From Ignavibacteria bacterium (lineage in GTDB: Bacteria > Bacteroidota > Ignavibacteria > Ignavibacteriales > SURF-24), in the NCBI GenBank assembly GCA_025612375.1, contig JAAXKN010000032.1, forward strand, positions 1 through 52,257: a stretch of 52,257 nucleotides of DNA, given 5' to 3'. The notes under the pieces are model-generated. The model saw only the letters and a program-made list of their open reading frames with translations. It did not search any database and was not told the origin of the DNA. Shown piece by piece: positions 1-7,958 of the stretch. Made by a program: the position numbers and the translations under genes. Position 1 is the stretch's first letter. Each line of letters starts with the position of its first letter.

Positions 1-5
1 CCACC

Positions 6-49
6 CTGGGGAACACTTTTGACCCAGAGGTGGGGAATACTTTTGGCCC
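6..49. mobile_element. Probable terminus of an IS21-like insertion sequence
   Basis: Two direct copies of a 20-base unit, consensus STGGGGAAYACTTTTGRCCC, start at 6 and 30, so their starts are 24 bases apart. IS21-family ends carry multiple short direct repeats of this general look (TGGGG...TTTT...GGCC), and I infer that the body of the element lies to the left of the window. No transposase (istA/istB) is visible inside the window, so this is only an end or a remnant. Confidence 0.5.
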
Positions 50-187
50 TCGACAATTCATTCTAAATCCTTCAAAACCAGCCGGATCGGAAGTGAACAG
101 GGAAGAATTATCACTTCTTACATAAAGTGAAGGAATTCAGGACTCAATTCCGGATTATATCGATTTTGGGGAGAGCAATTAAGTCAA

Positions 188-604
188 TTAGGGAGTATAT
201 ACATAATCAAATGGAAGCTGATCGGCCATACGGCAATCTTTCCAGTATCCGCCTAAAATAAACAGATTACCAGCATTGCCGTAAGGATCAATGGATATTT
301 CACTTTCCAGCGGCTTGATGTAACTGACTTTTGCACTTTTATAATATTCTACTTTAAGTACTTTGTCAGTCCTGAAAATAACCTGCCTGTTTTCTTTGTC
401 GTCAATCAGGACCAGATCATCGGGCGATATTCTGTGCCATTGCGTTATGGCTATTAGCTTTGGATCTTTAGTGTAAAGCCTGAATTCATTGCCTGCGGAT
501 TTTTCTATCGCCGCAATTATGAAATTTAAAGTAATATTTCGCCCTTTCAGGGTTCCGGGAGTATGGGGGAGATATCCGTATTCTATAGACAGTCCCTCCC
601 CCAC
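188..604 (-). CDS. Unrecognised protein, possibly truncated
   Basis: An open frame of 138 codons beginning with GTG. No signal peptide, membrane segment or known motif is visible; the sequence is mixed alpha/beta-like with a charged centre (DDLVLIDDKENRQVIFR). The frame stays open upstream to a stop at 653-655 without an ATG, and no clear ribosome binding site precedes the GTG. The start is therefore uncertain and the gene could be a remnant of a longer protein broken next to the IS-like end at 6-49. It is divergent from the AbiE antitoxin, and the four palindromes at 722-939 lie between the two starts. I do not recognise a family; amino-acid composition and length make it a plausible real gene, but not a secure one. 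Confidence 0.4.
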   Translation of the reverse strand: MGEGLSIEYGYLPHTPGTLKGRNITLNFIIAAIEKSAGNEFRLYTKDPKLIAITQWHRISPDDLVLIDDKENRQVIFRTDKVLKVEYYKSAKVSYIKPLESEISIDPYGNAGNLFILGGYWKDCRMADQLPFDYVYTP

Positions 605-721
605 AGGGCTTGTTAACTTAATTATTCTATTTTTCCCGCTTTCACGGGCCTTTTAACACCGTAAGCAGTAAAACAAACCTTCTTAGTTGAATTGATAAGG
701 TTTGAGAAGCAAATTTATCTT

Positions 722-751
722 GTATAATGTAGTATATATACTACATTATAC
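722..751. promoter_or_regulatory. Palindrome 1 upstream of abiEi
   Basis: A perfect 30-base palindrome centred between 736 and 737, containing the core GTATATATAC shared by all four palindromes here. Outer arms read GTATAATGTA on the left side. It may be an operator for the AbiEi antitoxin, or a cruciform/hairpin-forming element. Confidence 0.75.
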
Positions 752-790
752 CCATATGTTTCGTTTTTATCACCTATTGCATGTTATTAT

Positions 791-820
791 TTGTTATGTA
801 GTATATATACTACATAACAA
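791..820. promoter_or_regulatory. Palindrome 2 upstream of abiEi
   Basis: A perfect 30-base palindrome centred between 805 and 806, 69 bases from palindrome 1 centre to centre. It has the same GTATATATAC core, but the outer arm TTGTTATGTA differs from palindrome 1 while remaining fully self-complementary. Confidence 0.75.
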
Positions 821-851
821 TGTTGTAAATAGATCCTGATTTTTGTACATT

Positions 852-891
852 TTCTATTACATTATAGTATATATACTATAATGTAATAGAA
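852..891. promoter_or_regulatory. Palindrome 3 upstream of abiEi
   Basis: A perfect 40-base palindrome centred between 871 and 872, 66 bases from palindrome 2. The left arm is TTCTATTACATTATAGTATA. It is the longest of the four and shares the GTATATATAC core with its own outer arms. Confidence 0.75.
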
Positions 892-913
892 TTTAATAGG
901 CGCAATTATCTTT

Positions 914-939
914 AGATTGTTGTATATATACTACAATCT
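914..939. promoter_or_regulatory. Palindrome 4 upstream of abiEi
   Basis: A 26-base palindrome with one mismatched pair (921/932), centred between 926 and 927, 55 bases from palindrome 3 and ending 20 bases before the antitoxin ATG. It has the core GTATATATAC with outer arm AGATTGT. Its position fits an operator overlapping the promoter or leader of abiEi. Confidence 0.75.
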
Positions 940-959
940 TTTGGATATAAATTTAATTC

Positions 960-1886
960 ATGTTAAATTCAAAACATCAATTTTCAGGAAATATAAACAG
1001 GAATGGCAGCTTGAGAAAATCACGTTTGGAAGAAGCCCAAAAGGAAATCGGAGCTGTATTTAGTGCTCTGCCCAATAAAGTTTTTAGACAAAGAGAGCTG
1101 TCGCAGATCCTATCGGCAAACCGAAGCAAATGGAAACTTGCACAGTCCACAAGCACAAGCGGTTTTCTAAAATTTCTAGTGGAAAATATGGGCTTCCATA
1201 AAGTAGTTCTGGATTTCCCTTTCAGGAAAGAAACGCGATACACCTTCGGAGAGGTATCTATATATGCTTTATTGATGGAGTTATCGCCCGCCTCGTATTT
1301 CAGCCATTATACAGCCATGTTCATTAATGAACTTACTGAACAAATACCTAAAACTATATACCTGAACTCCGAACAATATAAAAAAACGGCGAATTCGGGC
1401 TATCTTGAGCAGGATGCCATAAAACAGGCTTTCAGCAGGCCAGTAAGGGTAACAAGCAATTTTACTACTCACGAGGGCTTAAAAATATATATGTTGAACG
1501 GCAAGAATACCGATAATTTGGGCGTTATAGACATAAAAAGTGAGAATGGCGAGATACTTAGAGTAACAAATATTGAAAGGACCCTGATTGATATTACTAT
1601 ACGCCCCGTCTACTCGGGAGGAGTATTTGAAGTCCTTAAAGCCTACAAAAAAGCAGCCGGGCAGGCATCAGTAAACAAAATAATCTCCTATTTGAAAAAA
1701 ATAGATTATACTTACCCGTATCATCAGGCAATCGGCTTTTACCTTGAAAAATCCGGAGCCTACCCCGAATCTTCCATAGAATTAATCCGAAAACTGGAAA
1801 TTGAATATGACTTCTATTTAACCCACAATATGGAAGAAACAGAATACTCTGAGAGGTGGAGGCTATTTTACCCAAAGGGGTTTTAA
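960..1886 (+). CDS. abiEi: AbiEi-family antitoxin/transcriptional regulator (type IV TA)
   Basis: A 308-residue protein. Residues about 25-95 look like the winged-helix DNA-binding domain of the AbiEi family. The middle segment 'ASYFSHYTAMFINELTEQIP' and the later 'RVTNIERTLIDITIRP..SGG' match the conserved C-terminal antitoxin domain (family knowledge: AbiEi represses its own promoter and neutralises AbiEii). The start is the ATG 20 bases after palindrome 4; no Shine-Dalgarno is obvious. The 3' end overlaps that of the toxin gene, which is on the opposite strand, by 24 bases. In described AbiE systems the antitoxin gene is directly upstream of and co-transcribed with the toxin gene, so this layout is odd. 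The four palindromes upstream are the likely operators. Confidence 0.85.
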   Translation: MLNSKHQFSGNINRNGSLRKSRLEEAQKEIGAVFSALPNKVFRQRELSQILSANRSKWKLAQSTSTSGFLKFLVENMGFHKVVLDFPFRKETRYTFGEVSIYALLMELSPASYFSHYTAMFINELTEQIPKTIYLNSEQYKKTANSGYLEQDAIKQAFSRPVRVTSNFTTHEGLKIYMLNGKNTDNLGVIDIKSENGEILRVTNIERTLIDITIRPVYSGGVFEVLKAYKKAAGQASVNKIISYLKKIDYTYPYHQAIGFYLEKSGAYPESSIELIRKLEIEYDFYLTHNMEETEYSERWRLFYPKGF

Positions 1887-2744
1887 CATCTGGCATTTTT
1901 CCACAACATAGTCAAAATAAAAATCAAATTCCTTCAATTCTTCCGTTGGGAGGACTGTATCTTTGACTGACTGGAAATCCGGACGGTGGAATTCTCTGTA
2001 CTCCGATATTTTATCCATTAAATACAAAGGAACTTTCTTCGCTTCGAAAATAGCTTCTAGTAAAGCCCGATTCTTTGTAAGAGTAATATCTATATTAAGC
2101 TTTTCAATGATAATGTAAATATCATAAAAATCCCTTGCTCTTGCAGACTGACTGTTAGATTTTACAATTTTACCATATTCAGGCATTTGCTGACATATGG
2201 CTCTGATTTTCTCGCAAAGTATCATTTCGGGTGAGTACACATAAATTGTCAGACCTTCGAACTCTTTGTCTATTTTACCTTCGCAATATTCAAATTTACT
2301 TATATCTATAAGGAAGGTTTTTTTATGGTCGCTCCTTACCTCTAAAGCATGTCTGCGCAGGTTATCAGCATTATTTTTTAATTTTCCAAACTTTTCCTTT
2401 TCAATAATCTTAAATTCTACCCGATATCCGCCCCAGAAATCAGCCATATCTTCAGTAATCTGGCATGGCCGCTCATAAAAGTTGAAGTCAATTAGCTCAT
2501 AGCCATTTTCATTAAAAGTCGTGGACAAAGTCCGCACCATCTTTTCCCGTATAATTTCAAATTTATCATCAGGAATTTTATTGTCGATAGAAAAATCAAT
2601 ATCAACTGAAGAACGGCCTGCAATCTTATAGATAATGTCCAAAGCATTACCGCCCTTCAGCACAATCATATTCATCAGTTCATCATCAGAAAAAAAGGCA
2701 ACTATAGTTAATTTTTTGATTTTATTATAAAAAGCAAGATCCAT
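1863..2744 (-). CDS. abiEii: AbiEii/AbiGii-family nucleotidyltransferase toxin
   Basis: A 293-residue protein of the DNA polymerase beta-like nucleotidyltransferase fold. Motif I is seen as 'VLKGGNAL' (residues about 28-35) followed by 'GRSSVDIDFSI' (about 43-53) with the metal-binding Asp pair DID; 'EMILCEKIRAI' and 'ARARDFYDIYII' match later conserved family segments. Family knowledge: AbiEii toxins transfer nucleotides to RNA (tRNA acceptor ends for the MenT relatives) and block growth during phage infection. It converges on the antitoxin gene with a 24-base overlap of coding ends, so it must have its own promoter, probably in 2745-2976, where none of the abiEi-type palindromes occurs. The active-site motif looks intact. 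Confidence 0.88.
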   Translation of the reverse strand: MDLAFYNKIKKLTIVAFFSDDELMNMIVLKGGNALDIIYKIAGRSSVDIDFSIDNKIPDDKFEIIREKMVRTLSTTFNENGYELIDFNFYERPCQITEDMADFWGGYRVEFKIIEKEKFGKLKNNADNLRRHALEVRSDHKKTFLIDISKFEYCEGKIDKEFEGLTIYVYSPEMILCEKIRAICQQMPEYGKIVKSNSQSARARDFYDIYIIIEKLNIDITLTKNRALLEAIFEAKKVPLYLMDKISEYREFHRPDFQSVKDTVLPTEELKEFDFYFDYVVEKCQMLKPLWVK

Positions 2745-2976
2745 GACTTATTGAAGATAATTATGTGAAAAACTTAGCAATTAATGTGCTTATTGTTTGC
2801 GAGGTCTAAATTAGAAAATATAATGTTAAATGTAAATCGGTAAAAAGCAGGCTGGTCCCAGCGCCAGGGAACCGGTTGGATCATTATCCCGCCCCGCCGC
2901 CCCGGGCTGTGCCCGGGGCTATCAATATGATGCCGCTGGCCGCGGCATTTTTGTGCCAAAGCTGACCGCGGCATTA
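2745..2976. other. Intergenic region with hairpin and direct repeat
   Basis: No gene is supported here. It contains a 9-base-pair GC hairpin (2899-2907 with 2911-2919, loop TGT) and two copies of GCTGRCCGCGGCATT near 2935-2949 and 2961-2975. The copies lie just behind the stop of the Ycf48-like gene (transcribed from the right). The AT-rich part at 2745-2840 must hold the toxin promoter. Confidence 0.5.
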
Positions 2977-5163
2977 TTATTTCAAAAAGAGCAGCTTCTT
3001 TGAGGCTGTATAGTCATTTACCTGAAGCCTGTATATGTATACGCCGCTGCTTAATCTGTATTTGCTGGCGTCAAAACTTATGTTGTATGTGCCCGGGGAT
3101 TTTATTTCGTTTATTAGCGCTGCTATTTCATTTCCCAGTATATCATATATTTTCAAACTGACTATCCCCATGGTTGTTATACTGTACCTTATTGTTGTCT
3201 GCGGATTGAAGGGATTCGGATAGTTCTGACCGAGAGAATAACTGCTTAACCGGGCCAGATCTTCTACATCCGAATCTTCATTAGCATTTGTCAGTTGTGC
3301 GTTATAATATAGTATCATTCCATCATAACCCGCCGCCCAGGCATGACCATTATCCGCAAAATCCAGTGAATTTGCAAAAATTGATGGGATCTTATTGTCT
3401 TCTTTCCACGTCAGGCCGCCATCTGTGGTTCTGATCATCCTTCCAACTAACCCCAAGGCCCCGTTAAGCGTGTCGGCAAAAGCCATTGCGCGGACATTCT
3501 GGGCTGAGGGATTCGGACCAAAATAATCGAACGCTTTAATGCTGTTCCAGGTACTCCCTGCGTCTGTGCTTACAAGTATATTTTTCCCGGCAACTGTCCA
3601 CACGTAGTTGTCAATGGCATCCAGCGTATAAAAAGTGGCTTCAACGGGCATCTGAAGCTCCTTCCACGTCAGGCCCCTGTCTGTACTTTTCATTATTTTC
3701 GTGCCGCCTGCAATGTAACCTGTCCCGGCTTTTGTAAATTTTATTTTATTTAGTACAAACGGGAACTCCTTCGCCTTCTGCCAAATCAGGCTGCTTTTAT
3801 CCTGCACGGCTTTACCCGTATAAATAATTCCCGACTCAGTCCCGCCGCCTATTATAAAGCCTGTTGTATCATCGGGGAATGCAATATCATTAAACCGGTT
3901 GTTAAGAGCGTCGAGGTTAATCTTATTCCAGTTTTTCCCTTTGTCAGTTGACCATAAAACAGATGACCTGCTTCCCGCGGCCCATATTTCATTTGAATTC
4001 TTATAAAAAATGGATTGGAGCGAAACACTGTCACTATTGGATGACAAAGATTTTTCCCAGGTTTTCCCACCGTCATTGCTTAATACGATAGTGCTGTATG
4101 CTCCTGCCGCGGCAATGTTGTTTGTATCGAGCACGCTTACGGAATTAAGTGTTGAAGCAGTGACCGATGATGGCCGGGTAGTCATCCAACCGTCCGTGGT
4201 GGAAACGATATTACCGCCGTCAATGCCCCAAGCCCTCAGACTGTCGACAAATGAAAATGTCCCGGCCGTAGTCTCAAGCGTTCTCCAGGTTGTTCCTAAA
4301 TCGGTTGTATAGAATATTCTGCCGTGAGGACTCTCATTGGTTGTAACGTATCCGGTATTACCTGAAACAAAATGTACGGAATTTAACCTTACATCAGTGT
4401 CCGGCAGCCATTTATTGTTCCAGGTTGCTCCTCCATCGGTTGTGTATGCAAAAAAGTTATGATTACTTAAAGAGTTCGTATTACTCGGATTGCCGGCAGC
4501 GAATCCCTGTTTTTTATTGATAAACTGGATCTGTTCTACGATAGGTACTTCCGCATATGCGGGAATAAAGGATCTCTGCCAGGTTTTGCCGGCGTCAGTT
4601 GTTCTTGCGATGCCGCCATCGGTATCAACCCAGCCGTAATTTTCATCGAGGAAGAAGAAAGAGTAGCTTCTCAGACTGGCAGCAACAGGGTCGTAATTAT
4701 TCCACGTCTGGCCGCCGTCTGTAGTCTTAAATAGATGGAAATCGAAAAATCCTGTTTCCCAGAACTGAAGCACATAGCCGACTTTTTCGTTCAGGAACTG
4801 CATACGGGGGAGATACTTGTTGCTTAGTGGTGTAACTACGTCCCAGCTAATGCCGCCGTCATTTGTAACGTACGTCTGACTATTGTCGCCGGTGCTGTGG
4901 ATAAAGCCCTTATTCTTACTGGCGAAGAAGAGTTTAATGAAGTAGTTATTTGTTGGGGGTGCATTCAGTAATATCCAGTTTTGCCCGCCGTCGGTGGTTT
5001 TGGCAATTTTTGAGTCGCCGCAGGCCCAGCCGTTTAATGAATCTATAAATTGCACATCACGGAAGCCGTTTCCCGGCGGAAGGGGATTCTGCCATGTCCA
5101 TTGCGCGGACAGGGGAAGCGTAAAGGTAAGAAGAAGCAGCAGAGACAATAGATGTTTATTCAT
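2977..5163 (-). CDS. Secreted Ycf48/BNR-repeat beta-propeller protein with T9SS type A sorting domain
   Basis: A 728-residue protein. An N-terminal signal peptide (residues 1-21, ending LPLSAQ) is followed by at least eleven Asp-box-like repeats of the form S/T-T/N-D-x-G-x-T/N-W (for example TTDGGQNW, TTDGGQTW, STDKGKNW, TTDGGLTW). These predict a large beta-propeller like Ycf48 or BNR/sialidase-type propellers. The last about 85 residues hold the sorting domain with NYPNPFNP and the terminal GVYIYRLQVN...KKLLFLK pattern, which directs export and surface anchoring by the type IX system. No catalytic sialidase motif is seen, so a binding or scaffolding role at the cell surface is more likely than an enzyme. 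Monocistronic; intergenic repeats lie upstream. Confidence 0.88.
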   Translation of the reverse strand: MNKHLLSLLLLLTFTLPLSAQWTWQNPLPPGNGFRDVQFIDSLNGWACGDSKIAKTTDGGQNWILLNAPPTNNYFIKLFFASKNKGFIHSTGDNSQTYVTNDGGISWDVVTPLSNKYLPRMQFLNEKVGYVLQFWETGFFDFHLFKTTDGGQTWNNYDPVAASLRSYSFFFLDENYGWVDTDGGIARTTDAGKTWQRSFIPAYAEVPIVEQIQFINKKQGFAAGNPSNTNSLSNHNFFAYTTDGGATWNNKWLPDTDVRLNSVHFVSGNTGYVTTNESPHGRIFYTTDLGTTWRTLETTAGTFSFVDSLRAWGIDGGNIVSTTDGWMTTRPSSVTASTLNSVSVLDTNNIAAAGAYSTIVLSNDGGKTWEKSLSSNSDSVSLQSIFYKNSNEIWAAGSRSSVLWSTDKGKNWNKINLDALNNRFNDIAFPDDTTGFIIGGGTESGIIYTGKAVQDKSSLIWQKAKEFPFVLNKIKFTKAGTGYIAGGTKIMKSTDRGLTWKELQMPVEATFYTLDAIDNYVWTVAGKNILVSTDAGSTWNSIKAFDYFGPNPSAQNVRAMAFADTLNGALGLVGRMIRTTDGGLTWKEDNKIPSIFANSLDFADNGHAWAAGYDGMILYYNAQLTNANEDSDVEDLARLSSYSLGQNYPNPFNPQTTIRYSITTMGIVSLKIYDILGNEIAALINEIKSPGTYNISFDASKYRLSSGVYIYRLQVNDYTASKKLLFLK

Positions 5164-5303
5164 ATTTTCACCATCAGGAAAAATTATGAAAATGGGTTAA
5201 TTGCCGGTCAGTAAAGCTTTTATTCAAAAATGCCACAGTTCCTAATGTCTAAAATAATGGATTTATTGAAAAAAACTAATGATTTATCGACCCTTCACTT
5301 ATT

Positions 5304-5436
5304 ACAAATCGCTCCCCCGGAGCTCTGGATTATTTTTTTTGCGTCGTTTTTCTACAGGCAAATCGCCTCTCCGAGGCTCTGGTGGTGATTGGGACATTAT
5401 CTCTTTCTACAGGCAAGTCACTCCTCCGGAGCTCTG
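5304..5436 (+). repeat. Family D palindromic repeat, three direct copies
   Basis: Copies at 5304-5327, 5358-5381 and 5413-5436 follow the consensus RCAARTCRC(stem)(Y)CC(stem)CTCTG. The small stems are GCTCC/GGAGC, GCCTC/GAGGC and CTCC/GGAG around a YCC loop, so the stem sequence changes but pairing is kept. The same family recurs at 31716-31902. Confidence 0.8.
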
Positions 5437-5460
5437 ATGAGGGGTGGGGGACCATTAGCC

Positions 5461-5515
5461 CACGAGCTAAAGCTCATGGCTATTCAGGCTGAGGAAAGCC
5501 GGCTAAAGCCGGCTT
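5461..5515 (+). repeat. Family A plus family C palindromic repeats
   Basis: Family A: CACGAGCTAAAGCTCATG at 5461-5478, followed by GCTATTCA. Family C: an 8-base-pair hairpin AAGCCGGC/GCCGGCTT with loop TAAA at 5496-5515. The same A-then-C order, with different stems, is seen near 12460-12515. Confidence 0.75.
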
Positions 5516-5793
5516 CAATTTAATGCAGGGGTTGCGACTCAAAAAATACCTTTACAATATCAGATTACGTGTCTATTTTTATCCCAACCTGCCTATGACA
5601 AGGTAATCACATATAAATTTTATTCAGTTCTGGAATTTCCGACATCGTATCCTTGTTATTAATATATAAGGACAATTGAAAATATCTCTTGCTGAAAACT
5701 ATAATACTATGAATTCACAGGGCTTCGGATTCAGTTTTTCCTTAATTAAATGAGCGATTTTTCAGTAATGTTTATCAAAGAAAGTAAAATAAA

Positions 5794-6156
5794 TTGGTTT
5801 ACGAAGTATTACTACTCGACAAATTTGATTGGAACGGATTTAAGGGAAAACTTTATTTCTCGAGGTATAACGATATGAATCCGGCTCTGATCTATAAGAC
5901 TGAGGACGAAACTCCAATTTTGACCTTTACAGTCAACGCGTATGATTTTTATAAGGAATACCCCTTTGGCGATAACCGCCTTGTGGCCCTCAGTAAAGGA
6001 CTGGAATCTGAAGGCATTATTGAGGCGCTGCAGGACGCGGGTATTATAAGAGAACCGGCTTTTTCCGTCTACAGCGAGCTGGGTGAGGCCGTTGCATGCG
6101 AACTGACGGACCAGGTAATAGATCTTCTGAAGGCATACGGGGAATATTATGTCTGA
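5794..6156 (+). CDS. Small protein resembling DUF4313
   Basis: A 120-residue acidic protein starting at TTG; an in-frame stop 9 bases upstream excludes a longer form, and the next ATG is at 5875. The order of features (N-terminal strands 'WNGFKGKLYFSRYN...PALIYKTEDETPILTFTVNAY', then 'GIIEALQDAGII' and a C-terminal strand) resembles DUF4313 proteins, which occur on mobile elements of Bacteroidota. This is a recollection of the family pattern and not a search result. No ribosome binding site is evident, so the start is weakly supported. No signal peptide or membrane segment. Repeat-filled gaps on both sides suggest an isolated, perhaps acquired, gene. Confidence 0.5.
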   Translation: MVYEVLLLDKFDWNGFKGKLYFSRYNDMNPALIYKTEDETPILTFTVNAYDFYKEYPFGDNRLVALSKGLESEGIIEALQDAGIIREPAFSVYSELGEAVACELTDQVIDLLKAYGEYYV

Positions 6157-6279
6157 TTGTTCTCCGGTTTTGGCCCATGAAGATTTCCGGTTTCCGTCTG
6201 TTTTTGCCCGCATTTAGCCCCCGTTCCGGGGGATGTTTAGAATTTTATAGTTTTTCCCATTTGTTTGATTGAATTGCCA

Positions 6280-6420
6280 CAATCGTCCGCGGATGATCGT
6301 GGAATAGCGATCAAAACATATATGGTCTTTAGCCCCAGATTTTTCCCGGAGAATCGGGGGCTAAAGCCCAAATAAGAGAGGGGCCCTGGATCCACGAGCT
6401 GAAGCTCGTGGCTACTCATA
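6280..6420 (+). repeat. Composite palindromic repeat (families A' - B - A)
   Basis: An inverted family A end (TGAATTGCCACAATC..., about 6279-6305) is followed by two family B segments, one in each orientation (GGTCTTTAGCCCC and GAATCGGGGGCTAAAGCCC, about 6324-6369), and by a family A palindrome CCACGAGC/GCTCGTGG with loop TGAA at 6392-6411. The outer ends form an inverted repeat. Confidence 0.7.
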
Positions 6421-6578
6421 AAACGTTGAACCTGACCTAATTCCATATTACCTTAAATAATAGGGGATATATACACATTTCCGGGAGGGATGCATGCGTC
6501 TGGTTAAGGTTAATGCGCCGCAGGGACAGGGGGATAAGGAACTACGCGGACGCGCTTAAAAAGTAGGCAAGCAAAAAA

Positions 6579-6608
6579 GGCTGCCCGGTTTCGCAACCTG
6601 AGGCAGCC
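6579..6608 (-). terminator. Rho-independent terminator
   Basis: On the minus strand GGCTGCC (6608-6602) pairs with GGCAGCC (6585-6579), with an inner GGTT/AACC pairing, and is followed by TTTTTTGC. It lies 31 bases behind the stop of the gene at 6639 and is clearly placed to end it. Confidence 0.85.
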
Positions 6609-6638
6609 CTTATGCTATTTTGGGGAAATATAATTTTA

Positions 6639-7070
6639 TCAGCAGAAATTTAATACTTTTTCTTCAAGCGAGTCCTTGAACTTCTTAAGCTTCAGCTCAA
6701 GCTCCGGGACTGAAAGCCCCTTAAGGCCCGACTTTTTCAGCAAGGATAAGTTTTCCTTTGCCATTTCTATAAATTCAGACGCGTTATGGAGCAGGTCGCC
6801 GTCTTTAAGCCTCATAAAGAAGCTTACCCGGCACTTTCCGGCTTCAACTATTCCGTGTGTATATAAAAGCGTGCCCATGCGCACCAGTGCAAAAACCAGG
6901 TCGTTTTTGGCCTTTGAGGCCTGAATCCCTTTTTCAAACATACCGGTGGAAAGGCTCTCTTCCCTCTTCCTTTTCTCTTCCATCAGCCTCTGAAACTTTA
7001 AGTGAACATTTTCACCGATGGAGGGCATTGACCCGTATAAATTCTCTTTATGGCTAAATCCTTCAAACAT
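6639..7070 (-). CDS. Unrecognised helical protein
   Basis: A 143-residue protein from the chosen start; an upstream ATG pair (7085, 7082) would add five residues. The ATG at 7070 is preferred because GAGGA lies six bases in front of it. The sequence is rich in Lys, Glu and Leu and looks all-helical, with a C-terminal amphipathic or coiled-coil stretch (PELELKLKKFKDSLEEK). No signal peptide or known domain is visible. A good terminator follows, which supports a real transcription unit. I cannot assign a function. Confidence 0.6.
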   Translation of the reverse strand: MFEGFSHKENLYGSMPSIGENVHLKFQRLMEEKRKREESLSTGMFEKGIQASKAKNDLVFALVRMGTLLYTHGIVEAGKCRVSFFMRLKDGDLLHNASEFIEMAKENLSLLKKSGLKGLSVPELELKLKKFKDSLEEKVLNFC

Positions 7071-7208
7071 TTTTTTCCTCATCATTTCTTTGGGAGCATT
7101 CTCCGCAAGTAGATTTTTTTAACATTTGTAAAATCGATGGAATAAAGATACTACAGGATGGGGCTGACAAAAATAGGGGTATGTCTGAAAAATTTGTAGG
7201 AATTTGGA

Positions 7209-7958
7209 CTACTTTACCTCCTCGTCCTTTACTATCTCTTTCCCGCTTTTGTCCTTCAGCTCCAGTTTCCAGGATAAAAGCCAGACAAATGACGCCCATG
7301 CAAGTCCCAGTGCCCAGCCGGCAAGGACGTCTGTTGGGTAGTGGACTCCCAGGTAGATGCGGCTTATGCCTATTATAAATGTAAGGAACAAGGCCACTAT
7401 AACTACATAAATCCTTATTATCCTGCGCTTTTGTATGCGGGCCAACAGGACGGCGAGTGACAGGTAGACCACGGCCGACATCATGGAGTGCCCGCTGGGG
7501 AAGCTGTGCGAGTATTCGGGCATAAGCTGGAAGAGGGCGCCTGGCCTCTGGCGCGCAATGAGTGTTTTAAGAATGGACTCCAGCAGGCCGCCTCCGAGCG
7601 TTGCCAGGAGCACAAGCATGAGCGACCGCCTTTTTTTCTCCAGTATTAAATAAATAGCTACAATTACGGTTATGAGTGTTACAAATGTTGCCCCGCCAAG
7701 GGATGTTATGTCGCGCATAATGCCGATCAGGGCGTAGGGGCCTTTGGGCTTTGAATAGTTATCAGGATCTCTTAAAGCCTGAATAACCATTTCATCTATA
7801 TGGCGTGTATTGCCGGAGACCACAATGCCCGTTATTACAAGGAAAGCCAGTATTCCCAGTGTCATCAGGAGAATTGAAAATATTATTTTTATCTCGCTTG
7901 AGGCGTAAGGGCCCGGAATCCTGCTGTAAAAAGATTTATTGCTTGAAGATCTCTGCAT
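7209..7958 (-). CDS. PAP2-family membrane phosphatase
   Basis: A 249-residue integral membrane protein of about five or six hydrophobic segments. The three phosphatase signature blocks are in order: K-T-L-I-A-R-Q-R-P (KX6RP), HSFPSGHS (PSGH) and SRIYLGVHYPTD (SRX5HX3D), so all catalytic residues (Lys, two Arg, two His, Asp) are present. Family knowledge: such enzymes hydrolyse phosphatidic acid, undecaprenyl pyrophosphate or related lipid phosphates at the outer face of the inner membrane. The substrate cannot be told from the sequence; an undecaprenyl-pyrophosphatase (BacA-alternative) role is as likely as PgpB-type activity. It is divergent from the YciI gene and appears monocistronic. Confidence 0.9.
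   Translation of the reverse strand: MQRSSSNKSFYSRIPGPYASSEIKIIFSILLMTLGILAFLVITGIVVSGNTRHIDEMVIQALRDPDNYSKPKGPYALIGIMRDITSLGGATFVTLITVIVAIYLILEKKRRSLMLVLLATLGGGLLESILKTLIARQRPGALFQLMPEYSHSFPSGHSMMSAVVYLSLAVLLARIQKRRIIRIYVVIVALFLTFIIGISRIYLGVHYPTDVLAGWALGLAWASFVWLLSWKLELKDKSGKEIVKDEEVK

Larger units (their letters stand above)
605..959. other. Intergenic regulatory region between divergent genes
   Basis: This 355-base AT-rich gap holds four long palindromes (listed separately) between the unrecognised minus-strand gene and the plus-strand AbiEi antitoxin. A weaker inverted repeat (CAAACCTT/AAGGTTTG, loop about 15 bases) lies near 673-706. No open frame, tRNA or clear terminator is seen. It most likely contains the antitoxin promoter. 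Confidence 0.6.
5164..5793. other. 630-base intergenic region filled with palindromic repeats
   Basis: No gene is supported. Three direct copies of repeat family D (5304-5327, 5358-5381, 5413-5436) are followed by a family A palindrome (5461-5478) and a family C hairpin (5496-5515). The remainder (5540-5790) is AT-rich and may hold the promoter of the small gene at 5794. Confidence 0.7.
6157..6638. other. 482-base intergenic region with palindromic repeats and a terminator
   Basis: No gene is supported. A composite repeat (about 6280-6420) and a Rho-independent terminator (6579-6608, reading the minus strand) account for most of it. A small hairpin CCCCCG/CGGGGG lies near 6218-6232. Confidence 0.6.

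Noticed and set aside
722-939. Possible CRISPR array (four regularly spaced repeats)
   Set aside because: The repeats are palindromes of different length and arm sequence, sharing only a 10-base core; spacers are not of even length and no cas gene is near.
2774-2974. Open frame of 66 codons on the minus strand
   Set aside because: It runs through GC hairpins and direct repeats, has low-complexity Arg/Gly/Pro content and no ribosome binding site.
5812-6213. Minus-strand frame of 133 codons opposite the DUF4313-like gene
   Set aside because: No recognisable features; the plus-strand frame has a more protein-like composition. Neither is fully secure.
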